Source: Welwitschia mirabilis | Taxonomy: Eukaryota; Gnetophyta; Gnetopsida; Welwitschiales | Assembly: GCA_051453625.1 (NCBI GenBank) | Contig: JBOZIK010000001.1 | Coordinates: forward strand, 136,182,169-136,246,168 | Direction: 5' to 3' | DNA: 64,000 nucleotides | In this document: piece after piece, positions 1-12,783 of the stretch | Layout of the letters: every line of letters starts with the position of its first letter | Position numbering within the stretch: position 1 is the stretch's first letter | Program-made: the position numbers and the translations under genes | The notes under the pieces: model-generated | What the model was told of the DNA's origin: nothing | Seen by the model: only the letters and a program-made list of their open reading frames with translations | The model's database searches: none

Positions 1-1829
1 CTCCTATTGCTTTAACTTACAAGCATATTTAAAAAGTTACTATGTGATTTCATGTGATCAAGTAATAGTAATATAAAAGATATTTATGGAATTAGATAGA
101 GGGTTTGTTATCTACCTAAGACGAAATGAGGCTTAGGTCTTTTTTATTGATTTCTATAAGGTACCTTTCTTTATGCTAAGTGGTCAGCTAGTTGTTTTAA
201 CTTTACAAGATGATGATAAAACTTAGTTTTTAAATGATTAAAGGTTTCTATTCAAATAATAGATCAATCTCGAAAAGTCCTCATACTAATAAAAGATTTA
301 TATCTCCAATTGATGTTATGATTCAATGATATATTATTCTTAAACTATTTTAAATTGGATGACAAATTATTTATAATAACATTATTTATACCAAGTTTTT
401 GGTCCCTTATTCTATGTTATAAGAAGTAGTTTCATGGTGCTTACCATTAATTAGCATCTTAGTTATTTCTTTAAGACCTTAGTTGATAGCTTACTTGTTT
501 AATAGATAAGTCTTTATTTCATGTTATTACTTAAATAATTATCGTATTTAATAAGAGTCCTATGGTTTAAATATTACAAAAACATTTTTAGACTTAGTTT
601 CTAATATTTCTATTATAATTCATATTCAAGATAATTATATTTTATCTCAAAATTTAATATAGTCCTTTTTATCCTTATAAAGTGAAAAAAAAATCTTATC
701 ATATCCTTTTACAATACATATATATTAAGAATAGTTATGATAAAGTATGACCTACATTGAACCTAGAGAGTCAATGGATATGAAGATCTCAAAGTATATG
801 GAAATTGCCTATCTTGCTAAAACAATAGTACTTTTTGTAGTAGATCCCTCATTAAGGCCTATTTATTGATGGAAGGTTTTTCCATTTTAGATTTTCAAAT
901 ATTACCTACCTCTCTACAATGCTAAAAATAGTTTTTAGCATTGCTTCATTGATTTTTTTAATGGCTTAAAATGCTTGGACATGAATTCTTATAATATTTA
1001 AATGTTTTCATTCAAACTAGAAGCATACTCTTCTTGGAGATTTACTAAATCTTCCAAGATATTATTTGTTTTTTTATAAGTGTTTTAGACTTCACATTCT
1101 TAATGTAATCGAGAAACATTAATGTAAACACCCTTTTCAAAGGATTAATAACTCTAATTCTCTAGATTTAAAATTTAAAACTATTATTTATGAGGGATTT
1201 CTTTGGAGATTCACACTCAGGTAATAAAATTTAGCTAAAGGTTAATTATATTCTCTGACTATTATAGCATTACTTGAATGGATCTTGTTTAATTTCACAA
1301 TGCCTTCTTAGCGTATGGTTATTCCATGGCATATATTTTTCATTTAGATCTTCATGCTAACTCTTTCATAACTTATAACTAGTGGGGAAAAAAATACTAT
1401 GAGAGTGGTTTTATACCATTTAAAAATCATGTAGTAAAGAATGCTTAATGTTATTTTTCTTTAATTTATCCCACATTTCTCTTTTTGAAGTATTTTCATT
1501 TATGACTTTTATAGACTTCATCTTTTATCATGACATTGTATTACATTATCACATGTAATTAATTTTTTGGATGCACTCTATTTAAAATCTTATCATAGAT
1601 TTCTTAGTCTTGAACTTGCTATGTATTTTGGATTCTTCTAAATGTTAATATTATGTTAGTGTTGGATGTTCAACACCATACTTTTTTCCTCTCTACTAAA
1701 AAAGTGTTTACTATCTAACTTCTTCTATCTTTTACATTTAACTAATTAAAACCTATTAAGAAAACGAATTTAAAAAATCATATTTTTAATTTATATAGTT
1801 ATTATTAAATAATTAAAAATAAATCGTTA

Positions 1830-2010
1830 TAAATAAATTATATTATTTACCTAGTTAATAACTATGTTACCTTATTGAATTTTATGTTTCTATCCTTTGA
1901 ACTTGAAATATGGATTACATGGACTAATATTATCACGAATTAATATGTTATGAGGAATAACAAACATTAGGGGCTTAAGTAGGTATATGATCTATTTTAC
2001 ATTTAAACAA
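1830..2010 (+). repeat. Dispersed repeat, copy 1 (partner at 16190-16350)
   Basis: By eye this stretch aligns, same strand, with 16190-16350: both contain a Tyr/Phe-codon-like 'ttttatgttt.tatcctttga' segment, then a run ending in 'ttaagtag.tatatga'. Identity is roughly 70%. Similarity may continue weakly for a few hundred bases downstream in both copies. It may be a fragment of an LTR too old to recognise. Confidence 0.45.
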
Positions 2011-3353
2011 TTTATATGGTCTAATTGATGGTTACTATTATTCACAATCTAATCATAGTAATGATTCTCACCTTCTTGTTAATACCTAGTAAATTTGTCC
2101 TAATTTTTAAATGGTTTTTAATATTTTACATTATACTTTAAAGTATTTTATTATGTTTTAAGATAATTTACTAGATTATCATGAAAGTAGATAACTTTCT
2201 ACTATTTTAACATTTTTTGAGCATATTCTAAGTAAGATAACTTGAATTGTCATGAACTACGGTGATGATACTAATCATGATCAATCTCAATGATGATAGT
2301 TATAACTTCCCACAAAATCTAAAGCTTAAAATTTTGACTTGAAAACTTAACCATAAGCTAACATCACTTGAAAATTTCAATAATCAACATATATTAACAG
2401 TATTCTCTACTACTTAATCCATATTTCTAGATCTATGAAGAAAATAATTTGGATCAAAGTAGAGTAATAAACACTTGTAACCAATAAAAAGAAGGATAAA
2501 TACATTGTAAAAATATTCATATATCCATGACACTTCTGTAAATAAATCTGAGTATAATATCCATAGCACTCAATCCATCTTGCATTAGTTAGCACATTTA
2601 AGATCTTCTTTTATAGTGGGTCCTTCACATGCAAGCATGGCTTGAAAACTATGATCTTCACAGTTCCCAGTATGATCCATGGCAGGGTATGGAATGGTAT
2701 AGGGTATCCAAATGTAAGAAGGAATAACACGAATAATCAAGATATGATCTAGGCTCCATTTTTCACTTATCTTATTTTACTGTTACTCCATAATAGAATT
2801 TAGTAATCTAGTCACTCACAACCAAGAGGAAGAAATATCAAATTGGTCACATTTTCCCTATTCATCTTAAAGGTTCGATCCCATGACCTTAGGACTCCCT
2901 TTAGAGAGTATCACTCTTTTAAATCCGAACAACTAGTTACTTTGGCTAGTTTTAAATTTATTATTTAGATATTTTTAACCTAATATTAATAGCCAAACAA
3001 GTCAAATCCACAACAAAGCTCACCACAAGGCTTAACAAGATAAGTAAGGATTGCAATGTAAGTTTCTAAGAAAACACTAACATGAGGCATATGTAATAAG
3101 CAATCTTCAAATGATATGTAAGAATAACCTTACAGGAATTAAATAAAGATCAAAATCATTTCAAATTAAAGAGTAGATAAGATGCAAGAGATAGGGACCA
3201 TGCAGGGAATAAATAAAAACTAAGAATCATACCTGAATTAAAACAAAGACTTGAGAACTCTTAAATATTCCAAGGCTTCAAGGTTGTAAGGCTTTTTCAA
3301 ACTCTAAGATTCAATAGCACGAGCTTTTTCAAGGTATGAATTAAAAGGAGAAG

Positions 3354-3374
3354 AAGGTCCTATTTATAGTATAG
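3354..3374 (-). promoter_or_regulatory. TATA-like sequence, possible LTR promoter remnant
   Basis: On the minus strand this reads ACTATAAATAGGACC, a good plant TATA box followed by a purine-rich leader; the leader runs into a splice-donor-like CAGGTATG near 3230. Plant gypsy LTRs often have this layout, but I found no partner LTR, PBS or PPT, so the assignment is weak. Confidence 0.3.
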
Positions 3375-5294
3375 GATATGGAATGCAAACAGACATGAGA
3401 ACATGAGGAGGAACCATTATAAAAGAGAGTAATGAAGGTAATGGAAGTGGTAGGAATTTCATAACCCTTATTCATTTCCTTATCGAGCCACTGGATGCAT
3501 TAATATCATAAGAATAAATAATAATGCTCATCATGCAATTATTACAATGAGAAATTCAAAATGAGTCACTTAATAAGTAATTTCCAAAACTAACATAAAA
3601 ATAATTTTTTAGTTTAAATAGATAAGAGTGCAATAGTTACAATAATTTAACCACTAAAGAACCATAATTAAATCATTAACAATTTTCAAAAAAGCTAAAA
3701 TTAGGACTATTAAAAAATGAGAGGAATTATAGCATAAAATTTTCATTATAAAATTACACCTCTAGGAATCAAAAATAAATACATTAAATAATTAAACTAG
3801 CTTGAGGCTTCATAACATTAAGAATTATTTAGAATCTTGGATCTTGAAATTCTTGATGTGATAATAGGCTAGAGTAAGGATTCAACAAGGTAATCATGAA
3901 GAGTTGGATATATCCTGAGATCATTATATGATTCATCATATGTTAGATGTTATCTTTTTAATCATCTTAATCATGTAATTTAAATGTTATCAATGAGGTA
4001 ACATTGTTTTCAATGATGATTTCTATAATTGTTACAACTATAGATGGAGGCTCTTGTGAAATTGAGATAACTTATAATGATCTTCTATGTTAATTCTATA
4101 ATATTATTGATTATCAGTGATCTTAAAATTATAATATATAACTTTTAAGACTAGTTTTTAACAATTTTCAACATTTCAACAATTCTTAGACTATTAATTT
4201 TACATGTAAAAGATTCCATAACCTAAATTAGATATGGAAACTTATAGTATTCCTATAATTATTTTAAAGTAAGAAATCTTTTTATTTTAGGTGGTGCTAT
4301 AGAAATTCTTGGGATGTTATAGTACCACATAAGAATAAAAGGTGGTTGAAATTAGTTGAAAAAGTGTTAAAATTATGGGATTATTTTTTTAATCATAACT
4401 TTGACTTAATTATTCAACCTACTAACCAATCCCATATCCTTATGAAATCAACATGGATCATCCATCATCAATAATATCTCATATAAAATCATTATTCTTA
4501 TTTTTTAAGTTCAAATTATCAACCATTTCAACTAAATTTCTTCATTCTTTTTCTAGTTTTTCCCTTATTTAGATCTTTTACATTATCATAATTTACATTT
4601 ATAGCCTTATAACCTTGGAAAAGGATTCAAGAGTTGCATGATATATCTATTTCACACTTGTTTTACCCATTTTGAGGCATTTTGGAGATAAGCATTAATT
4701 TACAAGGATTTGGATGATTTAAGATTAATAAAAGGATATTATTGTTAATTAAATAGTTTTACCTCTTTCAATTTTTTTAATTTCATTTTCATGTATGTTT
4801 ATGCTTAGCATTTTCATCATATTTTTGAAAATTTTATTCTTTTTAATCAAGCTTTTAGTAATAATATAAGACCAGATGTGAATGTTTGATTGATTTAGAT
4901 GAAATATGATCTGTATTAGATTATTTTAAATACTACTAAATTAGTTTTGATATTAATATCTACAAAAGTTAAATTTCCTATCTATTTCTCTATTTTTCTA
5001 TCAATTTTTAATCAAAAATACCATTTTTAATTTTAAAATACTACTAAATTGATTCCAAATATCCTATGATTTTTTATTCTATTTGTTACAATTTACTTCT
5101 ACTATCTAAATTATTTTCCTTTATGTTTATATTTCTGAGCATGTTTTATTAGCATTTTTTTTTACCAGTCATGAAAAAATAGTTTTTTTAAGAAGAAAAT
5201 GAAAAAAATTGTATTAAAGTTTACGTAAGAGACATAAAAACTAATGGACCTACTTATCTCTATAGAAATCATAAGGGATATCTTCAAAATACAT

Positions 5295-5403
5295 TATAAG
5301 AGGAGATAATAGAGAGAGCGTGAGGAAGAGACAAGAAAAGTTGGGTGAGGGAGGAGGAGGGAGCGGGGCCGGGGGGAGGAAGGAAGGGGGAGGGAGGGAT
5401 GGC
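5295..5403 (+). other. G-rich purine tract with quadruplex-forming potential
   Basis: About 100 bases of almost pure purine, unusually G-rich for this window, with many runs of three or more G separated by 1-4 bases (for example GGGAGCGGGGCCGGGGGG). It runs directly into a 100-N gap, and (GA)n continues after the gap (5504-5524). The gap is therefore probably purine repeat that failed to assemble. Confidence 0.7.
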
Positions 5404-5503
5404 NNNNNNNNNNNNNNNNNNNNNNNNNNNNNNNNNNNNNNNNNNNNNNNNNNNNNNNNNNNNNNNNNNNNNNNNNNNNNNNNNNNNNNNNNNNNNNNNN
5501 NNN
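5404..5503. other. Assembly gap (100 N) inside purine-rich repeat
   Basis: A run of exactly 100 N, a typical placeholder size, between the G-rich tract and a (GA)n stretch. No flanking duplication is visible. Apparent open frames across it are artefacts of N. Confidence 0.95.
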
Positions 5504-5524
5504 GACAGAGAGAGAGAGAGAGAG

Positions 5525-7158
5525 AAGCCATAAAGATGCATAAAAAAATAAAATAATAAATAAATTATCATTTCTTAAACATCAAAGATATAAATGTAGT
5601 TGGAAGTGATTACCTTCTAATTCTTAGGAATTAGCTAATGGCTTATTTTCCTATTGTACCTTCTAGGGATCAGAGCATTATTCTTAATTTATCTTCTTTT
5701 TATCTTTTAACTAAGATTTCTTAATTTTACCTTTACAAAATCTTGTTTAGCTCTAATGTTAATCATTGATTTGATCTTGGATGATAANNNNNNNNNNNNN
5801 NNNNNNNNNNNNNNNNNNNNNNNNNNNNNNNNNNNNNNNNNNNNNNNNNNNNNNNNNNNNNNNNNNNNNNNNNNNNNNNNNNNNNNNCACTTTGTTTCTT
5901 AGTTGAATTCTTCCCTTTCTAGATCAAAATATGGCATTAATGTCATAATTAGATGGTTAGATCATATTATGATAAAATGCCTGAAATGACTGAATTGAGT
6001 TCCTGCTCCCTGCAAAACATCACCAATTACACTATTAAAACATGATAATTTGGGATCACAACACTAAGACATTAAAGATCTCTAGAATCTTTAAATCTAG
6101 AAAATTCTCCAATTTCTCTTCATTTTCATCTTCTCTTTTGGCATAATAAAGGACTACTTATTCACTATCTTAGCTTTCAATTTAGTAGACTGTAATGACT
6201 ACAAGATTTCGATCAAATTCTGTCACTTTCATTTTCCTTTGCTTAACTCTCAGTTTTTCTCTTTTCTTTTTTAGTGTATACTTATCTATGCATTTTATTT
6301 AAATATTATTTTAAGAAATCTTAAAAACCATTAAAATAAAAATCCAAAATAACCCTCTCATTTTTAAAATACAAGATCTTAGCTTCCATGTCTGATGAAT
6401 GAAGTACAAATTAGGATTTGGATAGGGTACCATCTGCATGAGTGGCATACCATTTAAGAAAGCAAAAAATGACTTCAAGATGAGAGGGAGTAAACAATTT
6501 TCCCTTCATGCATCATGCATTAACATATGAAATGAATTTTCAATAAAATCATTTTAAGAGTGAAACCTGATATCTCTTGTCAATGATTAAACAAATTAAT
6601 GAAGTAAATACTTTATGAAAATCCATCATTTTAAGAGTGAAACTTGATATCTCTTATTGATGATCAAATAAGGTTGTCAATCTTTCTTCATAGGGGAGTT
6701 AAGACATTCAAGTTTTTACTTACTTCTTACAACCCTTTAGAATGAACCTTCTTTGTTGCCTAAATTATCAAGGAAACACTTAAGGTTACTAATGTCATAT
6801 TACATGTCCACTACCAATGGAACCTCCACAGGAAGCTTTAGGACTAAAGAGAGAGAATGATCATAAACCATAAAATAAATTTTACTAATTCTCATGAAGT
6901 CCTTCAATGAGTGGGAATCAAAATGGCTTTGGCAAAATATAAGTCATAGAATGTATATAAGTGATTAAATCCCTTATTTTCAAGTAATACTTATAGTTCC
7001 TTATCATTCCTTACAAAAAAGCACTAGTAATTCATTATGATGTAGATCTAAGTTAAGAAGCATCATATTGTTCATGTCAAAACTAAAACCCTCTTTCTAA
7101 TAAGAGTTAAAGTCCAAAAGATCCACCATTAAATCTCTTTCTCTTCAAACATGTGCTT
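5525..7158. other. Unassigned AT-rich DNA left of Ath1
   Basis: No coding sequence is recognisable. The stretch includes a 100-N gap at 5788-5887 whose flanks are not duplicated, and a 76-bp tandem duplication at 6549-6680. Confidence 0.6.
6549..6680 (+). repeat. 76-bp tandem duplication (about 1.7 copies)
   Basis: The sequence 'atcattttaagagtgaaac' occurs at 6549 and again at 6625, followed in both by 'tgatatctctt' and a diverging tail. The period is 76 bp, and the second copy is recognisable to about 6680. Confidence 0.8.
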
Positions 7159-9139
7159 TATTATGTTGTGTATGGTGATTATCTAATCTAGAAGTTATAT
7201 CTCAAAATATTCTTAGGTAATGGTAAGCCAACACATAAGGTATAGAATGTGTCAATCCAAGTTCATAAATTTAAGGAAGAAAATGAGTTAAGAAGACCTC
7301 ATTATTTATAAAAAAAAAGAGAGAAGAGAAAATAAGAATGAAAAATGATAAGATGAATGAAACATAAGTTAAAATGCAATGTAATGGTAATGTAAATCCT
7401 AAATGCAATTAACTAATAGTTTTAACAATTTGTTGTTATTCAAATTGGCCCTCATACTCTATATCAAAATCAGATATAATCTATAAAAGTATTAAATTAA
7501 CATCAACATAAAGTATAAGGAATATAGAGAGAGAATCTAAGAAAAAGAAAGTATACTTTCTTAACCTTTAATAAAATACACTTCATTACATCCACTTACA
7601 ATGGAGGATACACAGCCTAATACCAAGGTAGTCCTTCTCATAAATAAATGGATCTTTTTACTGAAGTTACTTTAATGTCGTAAGCACTTTGATACCAAAT
7701 GAAAGATGAGAAAATAGGAGGTCTAAGGGGGTTTATATAGGTTTGAATGGGGAACTAATTTATCTAAAGAACAAACTAAAATAGTTACATTACAATTTTA
7801 GCTAAAAACAAAACTTTATTCTTTGTCATTACCAAATTTTTCCTTTAGTGGNNNNNNNNNNNNNNNNNNNNNNNNNNNNNNNNNNNNNNNNNNNNNNNNN
7901 NNNNNNNNNNNNNNNNNNNNNNNNNNNNNNNNNNNNNNNNNNNNNNNNNNNNNNNNNNNNNNNNNNNNNNNNNNNNNNNNNNNNNNNNNNNNNNNNNNNN
8001 NNNNNNNNNNNNNNNNNNNNNNNNNNNNNNNNNNNNNNNNNNNNNNNNNNNNNNNNNNNNNNNNNNNNNNNNNNNNNNNNNNNNNNNNNNNNNNNNNNNN
8101 NNNNNNNNNNNNNNNNNNNNNNNNNNNNNNNNNNNNNNNNNNNNNNNNNNNNNNNNNNNNNNNNNNNNNNNNNNNNNNNNNNNNNNNNNNNNNNNNNNNN
8201 NNNNNNNNNNNNNNNNNNNNNNNNNNNNNNNNNNNNNNNNNNNNNNNNNNNNNNNNNNNNNNNNNNNNNNNNNNNNNNNNNNNNNNNNNNNNNNNNNNNN
8301 NNNNNNNNNNNNNNNNNNNNNNNNNNNNNNNNNNNNNNNNNNNNNNNNNNNNNNNNNNNNNNNNNNNNNNNNNNNNNNNNNNNNNNNNNNNNNNNNNNNN
8401 NNNNNNNNNNNNNNNNNNNNNNNNNNNNNNNNNNNNNNNNNNNNNNNNNNNNNNNNNNNNNNNNNNNNNNNNNNNNNNNNNNNNNNNNNNNNNNNNNNNN
8501 NNNNNNNNNNNNNNNNNNNNNNNNNNNNNNNNNNNNNNNNNNNNNNNNNNNNNNNNNNNNNNNNNNNNNNNNNNNNNNNNNNNNNNNNNNNNNNNNNNNN
8601 NNNNNNNNNNNNNNNNNNNNNNNNNNNNNNNAACAAACTAAAATAGTTACTTTACAATTTTAGCTAAAAACAAAACTTTATTCTTTGTCATTATCAAATT
8701 TTTTATTTAGTGGTAGGTGAGTGGCTATAATATAAATATAGTACTAGATGTAATGATTATTCAATAGTTACTATCACTTATTCTTCTTAGAATATAGTGG
8801 TAGGTGAAATCTTATAGGTAGTCATTTCCTTCTCTCACCTTCCTACCATGTGGGTGTTTTGGAATCTAGTCGTACATGGAATATAGTTTTCTCCTTAAGT
8901 GGATTATTATTGAAGGCTTTATTCTTTAGTGCTTTGTATTTTTGTAGTAGATGGGATATAATTTCTTTATTTGCTAGTGCTTTCTCAAATTCTATATACT
9001 TGCTTAATTTTGATTCAAATTATGGTTAATCATTTATCTTTGATCCTTGACATTAAAAGTGATCAAGTTAAGCATTAAACCTATAAAAAAATCTAGAAAC
9101 ACAACTATATATCAAATGCAATAATTTGGCCACCTATCA
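7159..9139 (-). repeat. Ath1 3' LTR (interrupted by a 780-N gap)
   Basis: Homologous to 13385-14446. The outer end is TA where the other LTR has TG; the inner end reads TGATAGGTGGCC on the minus strand. A TATA box (TATATAAA on the minus strand) lies at 7732-7739. The gap at 7852-8631 is bordered by two copies of the same 82 bases, so the true LTR should be about 1.1 kb, like its partner. Confidence 0.85.
7770..8713. repeat. Gap-flanking duplication: 82 bp on each side of 780 N
   Basis: 7770-7851 and 8632-8713 are near-identical and equal in length, differing by a few substitutions. Likely unmerged contig ends. Confidence 0.88.
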
Positions 9140-9141
9140 TA

Positions 9142-9158
9142 TTCCCTCCCCCCCCACT
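9142..9158 (-). other. Ath1 polypurine tract
   Basis: The plus strand reads TTCCCTCCCCCCCCACT, so the element strand has an almost pure purine run immediately upstream of the 3' LTR. This is the expected position and composition of the plus-strand primer of reverse transcription. Confidence 0.85.
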
Positions 9159-10843
9159 AAGCATTTATTACTCCCTAACAAAGCAAGCGAAAAAGCATGA
9201 AAGTTAGCCAACTTAGATAGGAAATGAAACATGCCACTTTAAGATAATTACATTATTAAATTTAAAGTGTATCTAATTCAAAATAATCATCACAAAAATA
9301 TATGCATTTAGTTAAAAAATATTATTTTAGATCATGATAAACATAACTTCACATAAAAATTTATTTCTAAAAGATTTAATAAATATTCAAAATTTCATAT
9401 AAATAAGCCTCCCACTAGAGTTATACATGCGTTGAAAGTTAAAAAATCCAACAAAATAAGAATAAGGTATTCTACCATCTAAAAGATTGTAAAAGATGCA
9501 TATAGAGCAAGAAATAAAATGTACAAGAAAACCACACAAGTACAAAATAATAAAAGGGAAAAAACAAAGCAAGCTAAAACATCATGAAAACAAACATTAA
9601 ATAACTTGAATACTAAATGATAGCCTCTCAAAACCTAATACCTTATTTGAAGTAAATATGAATGAAAATATTTTTTAAAAGATTAAATTAATTACTGTAA
9701 TGCTATGGTCTTATGACAAATAGAAAAATTACAGTTAATGCTTTAAAATGATCTAACTTAATAAATAGAAAAAAAATAAATTGCATTAGAACTTATTCCA
9801 TTTGAAGTTGATCACTTACCAATAGTCTCTAATTTCTAATTAAAAATACATGATTCCTAATTAGTAAAAATATCATGGTTTCATTTGAATAGCATGGATA
9901 TGAACGATAATGTACTAATTAAAATTGACATATCATATCTATAATCTCAAACATCAACTTAAAAGATGATTTCAAACTAATAATACTTGATAATGTGATA
10001 ATGTGATAATCACAGCACACTTTAAGGTGTACCACTTTTTACCTTGGATTCCTTCCATTATGGATTAATCTTTTTCAAATACTAATCTTACTTTTATTAT
10101 GAGCAGTAGGACTCAGAAGATAGGACATAATCTATCAAGCAATTTTGCTCCTTGTGTGATAATTCTTGAGTAGATTAGGAGTGATTATCGAAAGTTCTTT
10201 CATACTATAAATTGATATTTTATTTTTCTTTTAAAAATTCTTTTTCTTTTTTTGTAATTTTTACCCCACAAATATAGAAAGCAACTTATACATTATTAAA
10301 GTACTAACAACTTGTAGCCTTAATAAAAATGAAGTTGATTAAGAGACAAAGCATACAATATGAATAACTCAATTAAGCACATTTTCTCTCTTAGAATAAG
10401 AGTTCATAGGATTTTGAATGCATTTCAGTTACCTAAAATACAATTAATCATGCATAAATTACAAAAGCCTAAAATTCTTAAACATAATACATGATAAAAA
10501 AACTAAAGTAAGATCAAGTTAATATATGTTAGAAAAGAGACTATTTAAATAATTACATTCACAAAGGAATAACTAATGGACATCCCCTCAAGAAAAGAGA
10601 ATCCACTAAGTCAATTGCTTTAAATAAAATACCAGTATTGAAACAAGAGTATTGTTTCTTTGCTTTGCATTTATCATTATGATAAAAATCTATATATAAC
10701 ATAGTTATTGCATTATACTTTTTTAGAAAAATAATAACCAAAATATATGAAAATTAATTGAAAAACCATAAAAGTTATCATGCAGTTTTTAGAGGAATCA
10801 ATTGGTAATAAATAACATAACTAGATAATGCTTTCACTTTACA

Positions 10844-10860
10844 ACGTTGGCTACCAACGT
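10844..10860. other. Perfect short hairpin in Ath1
   Basis: ACGTTGG-CTA-CCAACGT: a 7-bp perfect stem with a 3-base loop, with a CpG kept in both arms although CpG is scarce around it. Confidence 0.7.
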
Positions 10861-11200
10861 AAGAGAGAATGAGTTTGTAAATTTCATGGAAAAACAATCT
10901 CTTATCAAACTTATAATATAAAGAATTTTAAACATAGATTTTATTCAGAAATACATTAATGGTACTATTAGGAATCTAAGAATTTTGAGGAAGCATCTTA
11001 TGATAACTAATTAGAATAGGTTTAACATACTTAAGAAGATCCCTAATATTCAACTCTAAGCATGGATTATTATTAAGAAAATAAGGTTTATCCTAATTTA
11101 TAGTTTCAAGATATCCCAAGTTATACTTTTGAAAAGAGTAATCATTAAAGGCAGAAGGTAAAGTAGACATGGTAGGAGAGAAAAAGATGTTACTTTAAGT

Positions 11201-11380
11201 ATTACATGGAGTTTCAAGAGGAAGATATTGAGAGATATTANNNNNNNNNNNNNNNNNNNNNNNNNNNNNNNNNNNNNNNNNNNNNNNNNNNNNNNNNNNN
11301 NNNNNNNNNNNNNNNNNNNNNNNNNNNNNNNNNNNNNNNNATTACATGGAGTTTCAAGAGGAAGAGATTGAGAGATATTA
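11201..11380. repeat. Gap-flanking duplication: 40 bp on each side of 100 N
   Basis: 11201-11240 and 11341-11380 differ at one base (GATATT against GAGATT). Confidence 0.88.
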
Positions 11381-11699
11381 GGACTAGACTTCTCAAGGTT
11401 ATGGTTTTATTATAAACAAGGAAATGAATGTGGCTTTGAGAATTACATGAATGTTTAAATCAAACAAATGAAGTAAAAGAAAGGATGTTATTTTGTCTTT
11501 TACATGGAAGAACAAGTGAAAGAGATGGAAAAATAAATAGACTCTTCTAATTGGATTGTTACATTGAAAGGAATATGTCTATCCTCCATTAAGTTTGTTA
11601 GAATCTCCATGGGTCCTTTATTATTCCTCTTCTCCTCATTATTTTCTACATTATTACTTTTTTGAATGATTGCTTTACTTTCTTCATCATTATATACAA

Positions 11700-12650
11700 C
11701 ATTATCCTTCTCTTATTTGTTATACTTATCATTATCTTATTTGAGTATTATTGTCATTCTCTAAGTTGTTGGATTTTTTTAATAAGCTTATAAAGAGAAA
11801 TACACTCATCATCCTTATCATGCATTAAAAAATTTTCTGATTTTTCTTGAGTTGATACTTCTTTCCCATGATATTTTAAAAATAAGTGGATATTGGGAAT
11901 ATTATCTAGTATTTTTATACCATCTTCATCATTCTCTTAATTCTTGTCTATTTGTTAAGTTAAATGATCACTGTCTTCATTTTGGCCATTTCCTAAAGGA
12001 TGGAATAGTTGAAATTGATCTAAAAACTGATTTCTTATTTCAAAGCAAGAATTATTGCTAATTGTTCCTGAGTTTTTATTATTTTCAAGGGAGGATGTAG
12101 TAAAAATAATGGGGTAGGCTTGAGACTATTGTTCTTTCTCATATATTTTTGTGATAACTTCCATTAATATCTCAATATTCTCATTGAGCATTCTAGTTTA
12201 ATTNNNNNNNNNNNNNNNNNNNNNNNNNNNNNNNNNNNNNNNNNNNNNNNNNNNNNNNNNNNNNNNNNNNNNNNNNNNNNNNNNNNNNNNNNNNNNNNNN
12301 NNNATACCATCTTCATCATTCTCTTCATTCTTGTCTATTTGTTAAGTTGAATGATCACTGTCTTCATTTTGGACATTTCCTAAAGAACGGAATAGTTGAA
12401 TATGATCTAAAAACTGATTTCTTATTTCAAAGTAAGAATTACTGCTAATTGTTCCTAAGTTTTTATTATTCTCAAGGGAGGATGTAGTAAAAATAATGGT
12501 GTAGGCTTGAGACTGTTGTTCTTTCCCATAGATTTTTGTGATAACTTCCATTAATATCTCGATATTCTCATTGAGCATTTTAGTTTAATTTACATGTTCA
12601 TGAAGATATTAGTATAGAGGATCTATATCTTCTTCGTAATTCATTATGGA
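11700..12650 (-). pseudogene. Ath1 internal ORF remnant, function unknown
   Basis: A degraded minus-strand frame runs from about 12650 to 11700, starting MNYEEDIDPLY and passing through 12578-12342, where 78 codons are open. Its product is hydrophilic and acidic (many Asp, Glu, Asn), with clusters such as NEENDEDG and HDKDDEC, and no zinc knuckle, protease DSG or RT motif. In-frame TAA codons occur at positions that could once have been CAA. The 100-N gap at 12204-12303 is flanked by a 287-base duplication of this very frame, so part of it appears twice. It sits downstream of the PBS, where gag is expected, but I cannot match it to the retrotransposon gag domain seen in Ath2. It may be a gag N-terminus too diverged to recognise or an unrelated ORF acquired by the element. 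Confidence 0.5.
11917..12590. repeat. Gap-flanking duplication: 287 bp on each side of 100 N
   Basis: 11917-12203 and 12304-12590 are the same length and differ by about 17 substitutions (about 6%), with no net length change. Confidence 0.9.
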
Positions 12651-12783
12651 AAACAATTAGGATTTGCCAAAATGATTATAGAATGCTTATCTAAAAGAGG
12701 AAGATTGTTTNNNNNNNNNNAAAAGGAAGGGGAAAAGAAGGGAATTTGGAAAGAGGAAAAGGACCTATTTTAAATAACATTCT

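Larger units (their letters stand above)
1..5294. other. Unassigned AT-rich intergenic DNA
   Basis: I see no gene, RNA or complete mobile element here. The only open frames are short and of low-complexity AT-rich composition (for example a 61-codon minus-strand frame at 2410-2595), with no recognisable domain. The segment holds one copy of a dispersed repeat (1830-2010) and a TATA-like sequence on the minus strand near 3357. It is probably old, unrecognisable transposon debris. Confidence 0.6.
9160..11700 (-). other. Ath1 3' non-coding internal region
   Basis: No domain is recognisable. About the first 1 kb (9160-10180) aligns with the same region of Ath2 (42715-43640); shared words include 'ccaacttagatagga' and 'aaagtgtatct'. 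A perfect hairpin lies at 10844-10860. A 100-N gap at 11241-11340 has 40 bases duplicated on either side. Confidence 0.65.

Noticed and set aside
2866-2890. GGTTCGATCCC, a perfect-looking tRNA B box
   Set aside because: No A box at the right distance upstream and no cloverleaf; a chance match or an old LTR/SINE fragment.
7823-8663. Several 'open frames' of 260-270 codons
   Set aside because: They consist almost wholly of N; the same holds for frames at 23631-24196, 28240-29370, 37596-38182, 47596-48069 and 48549-49653 outside their short real ends.
11917-12590. Genuine tandem gene duplication in Ath1
   Set aside because: Copies end exactly at a 100-N gap and have identical length, the same pattern as at a dozen other gaps; an assembly explanation is simpler.
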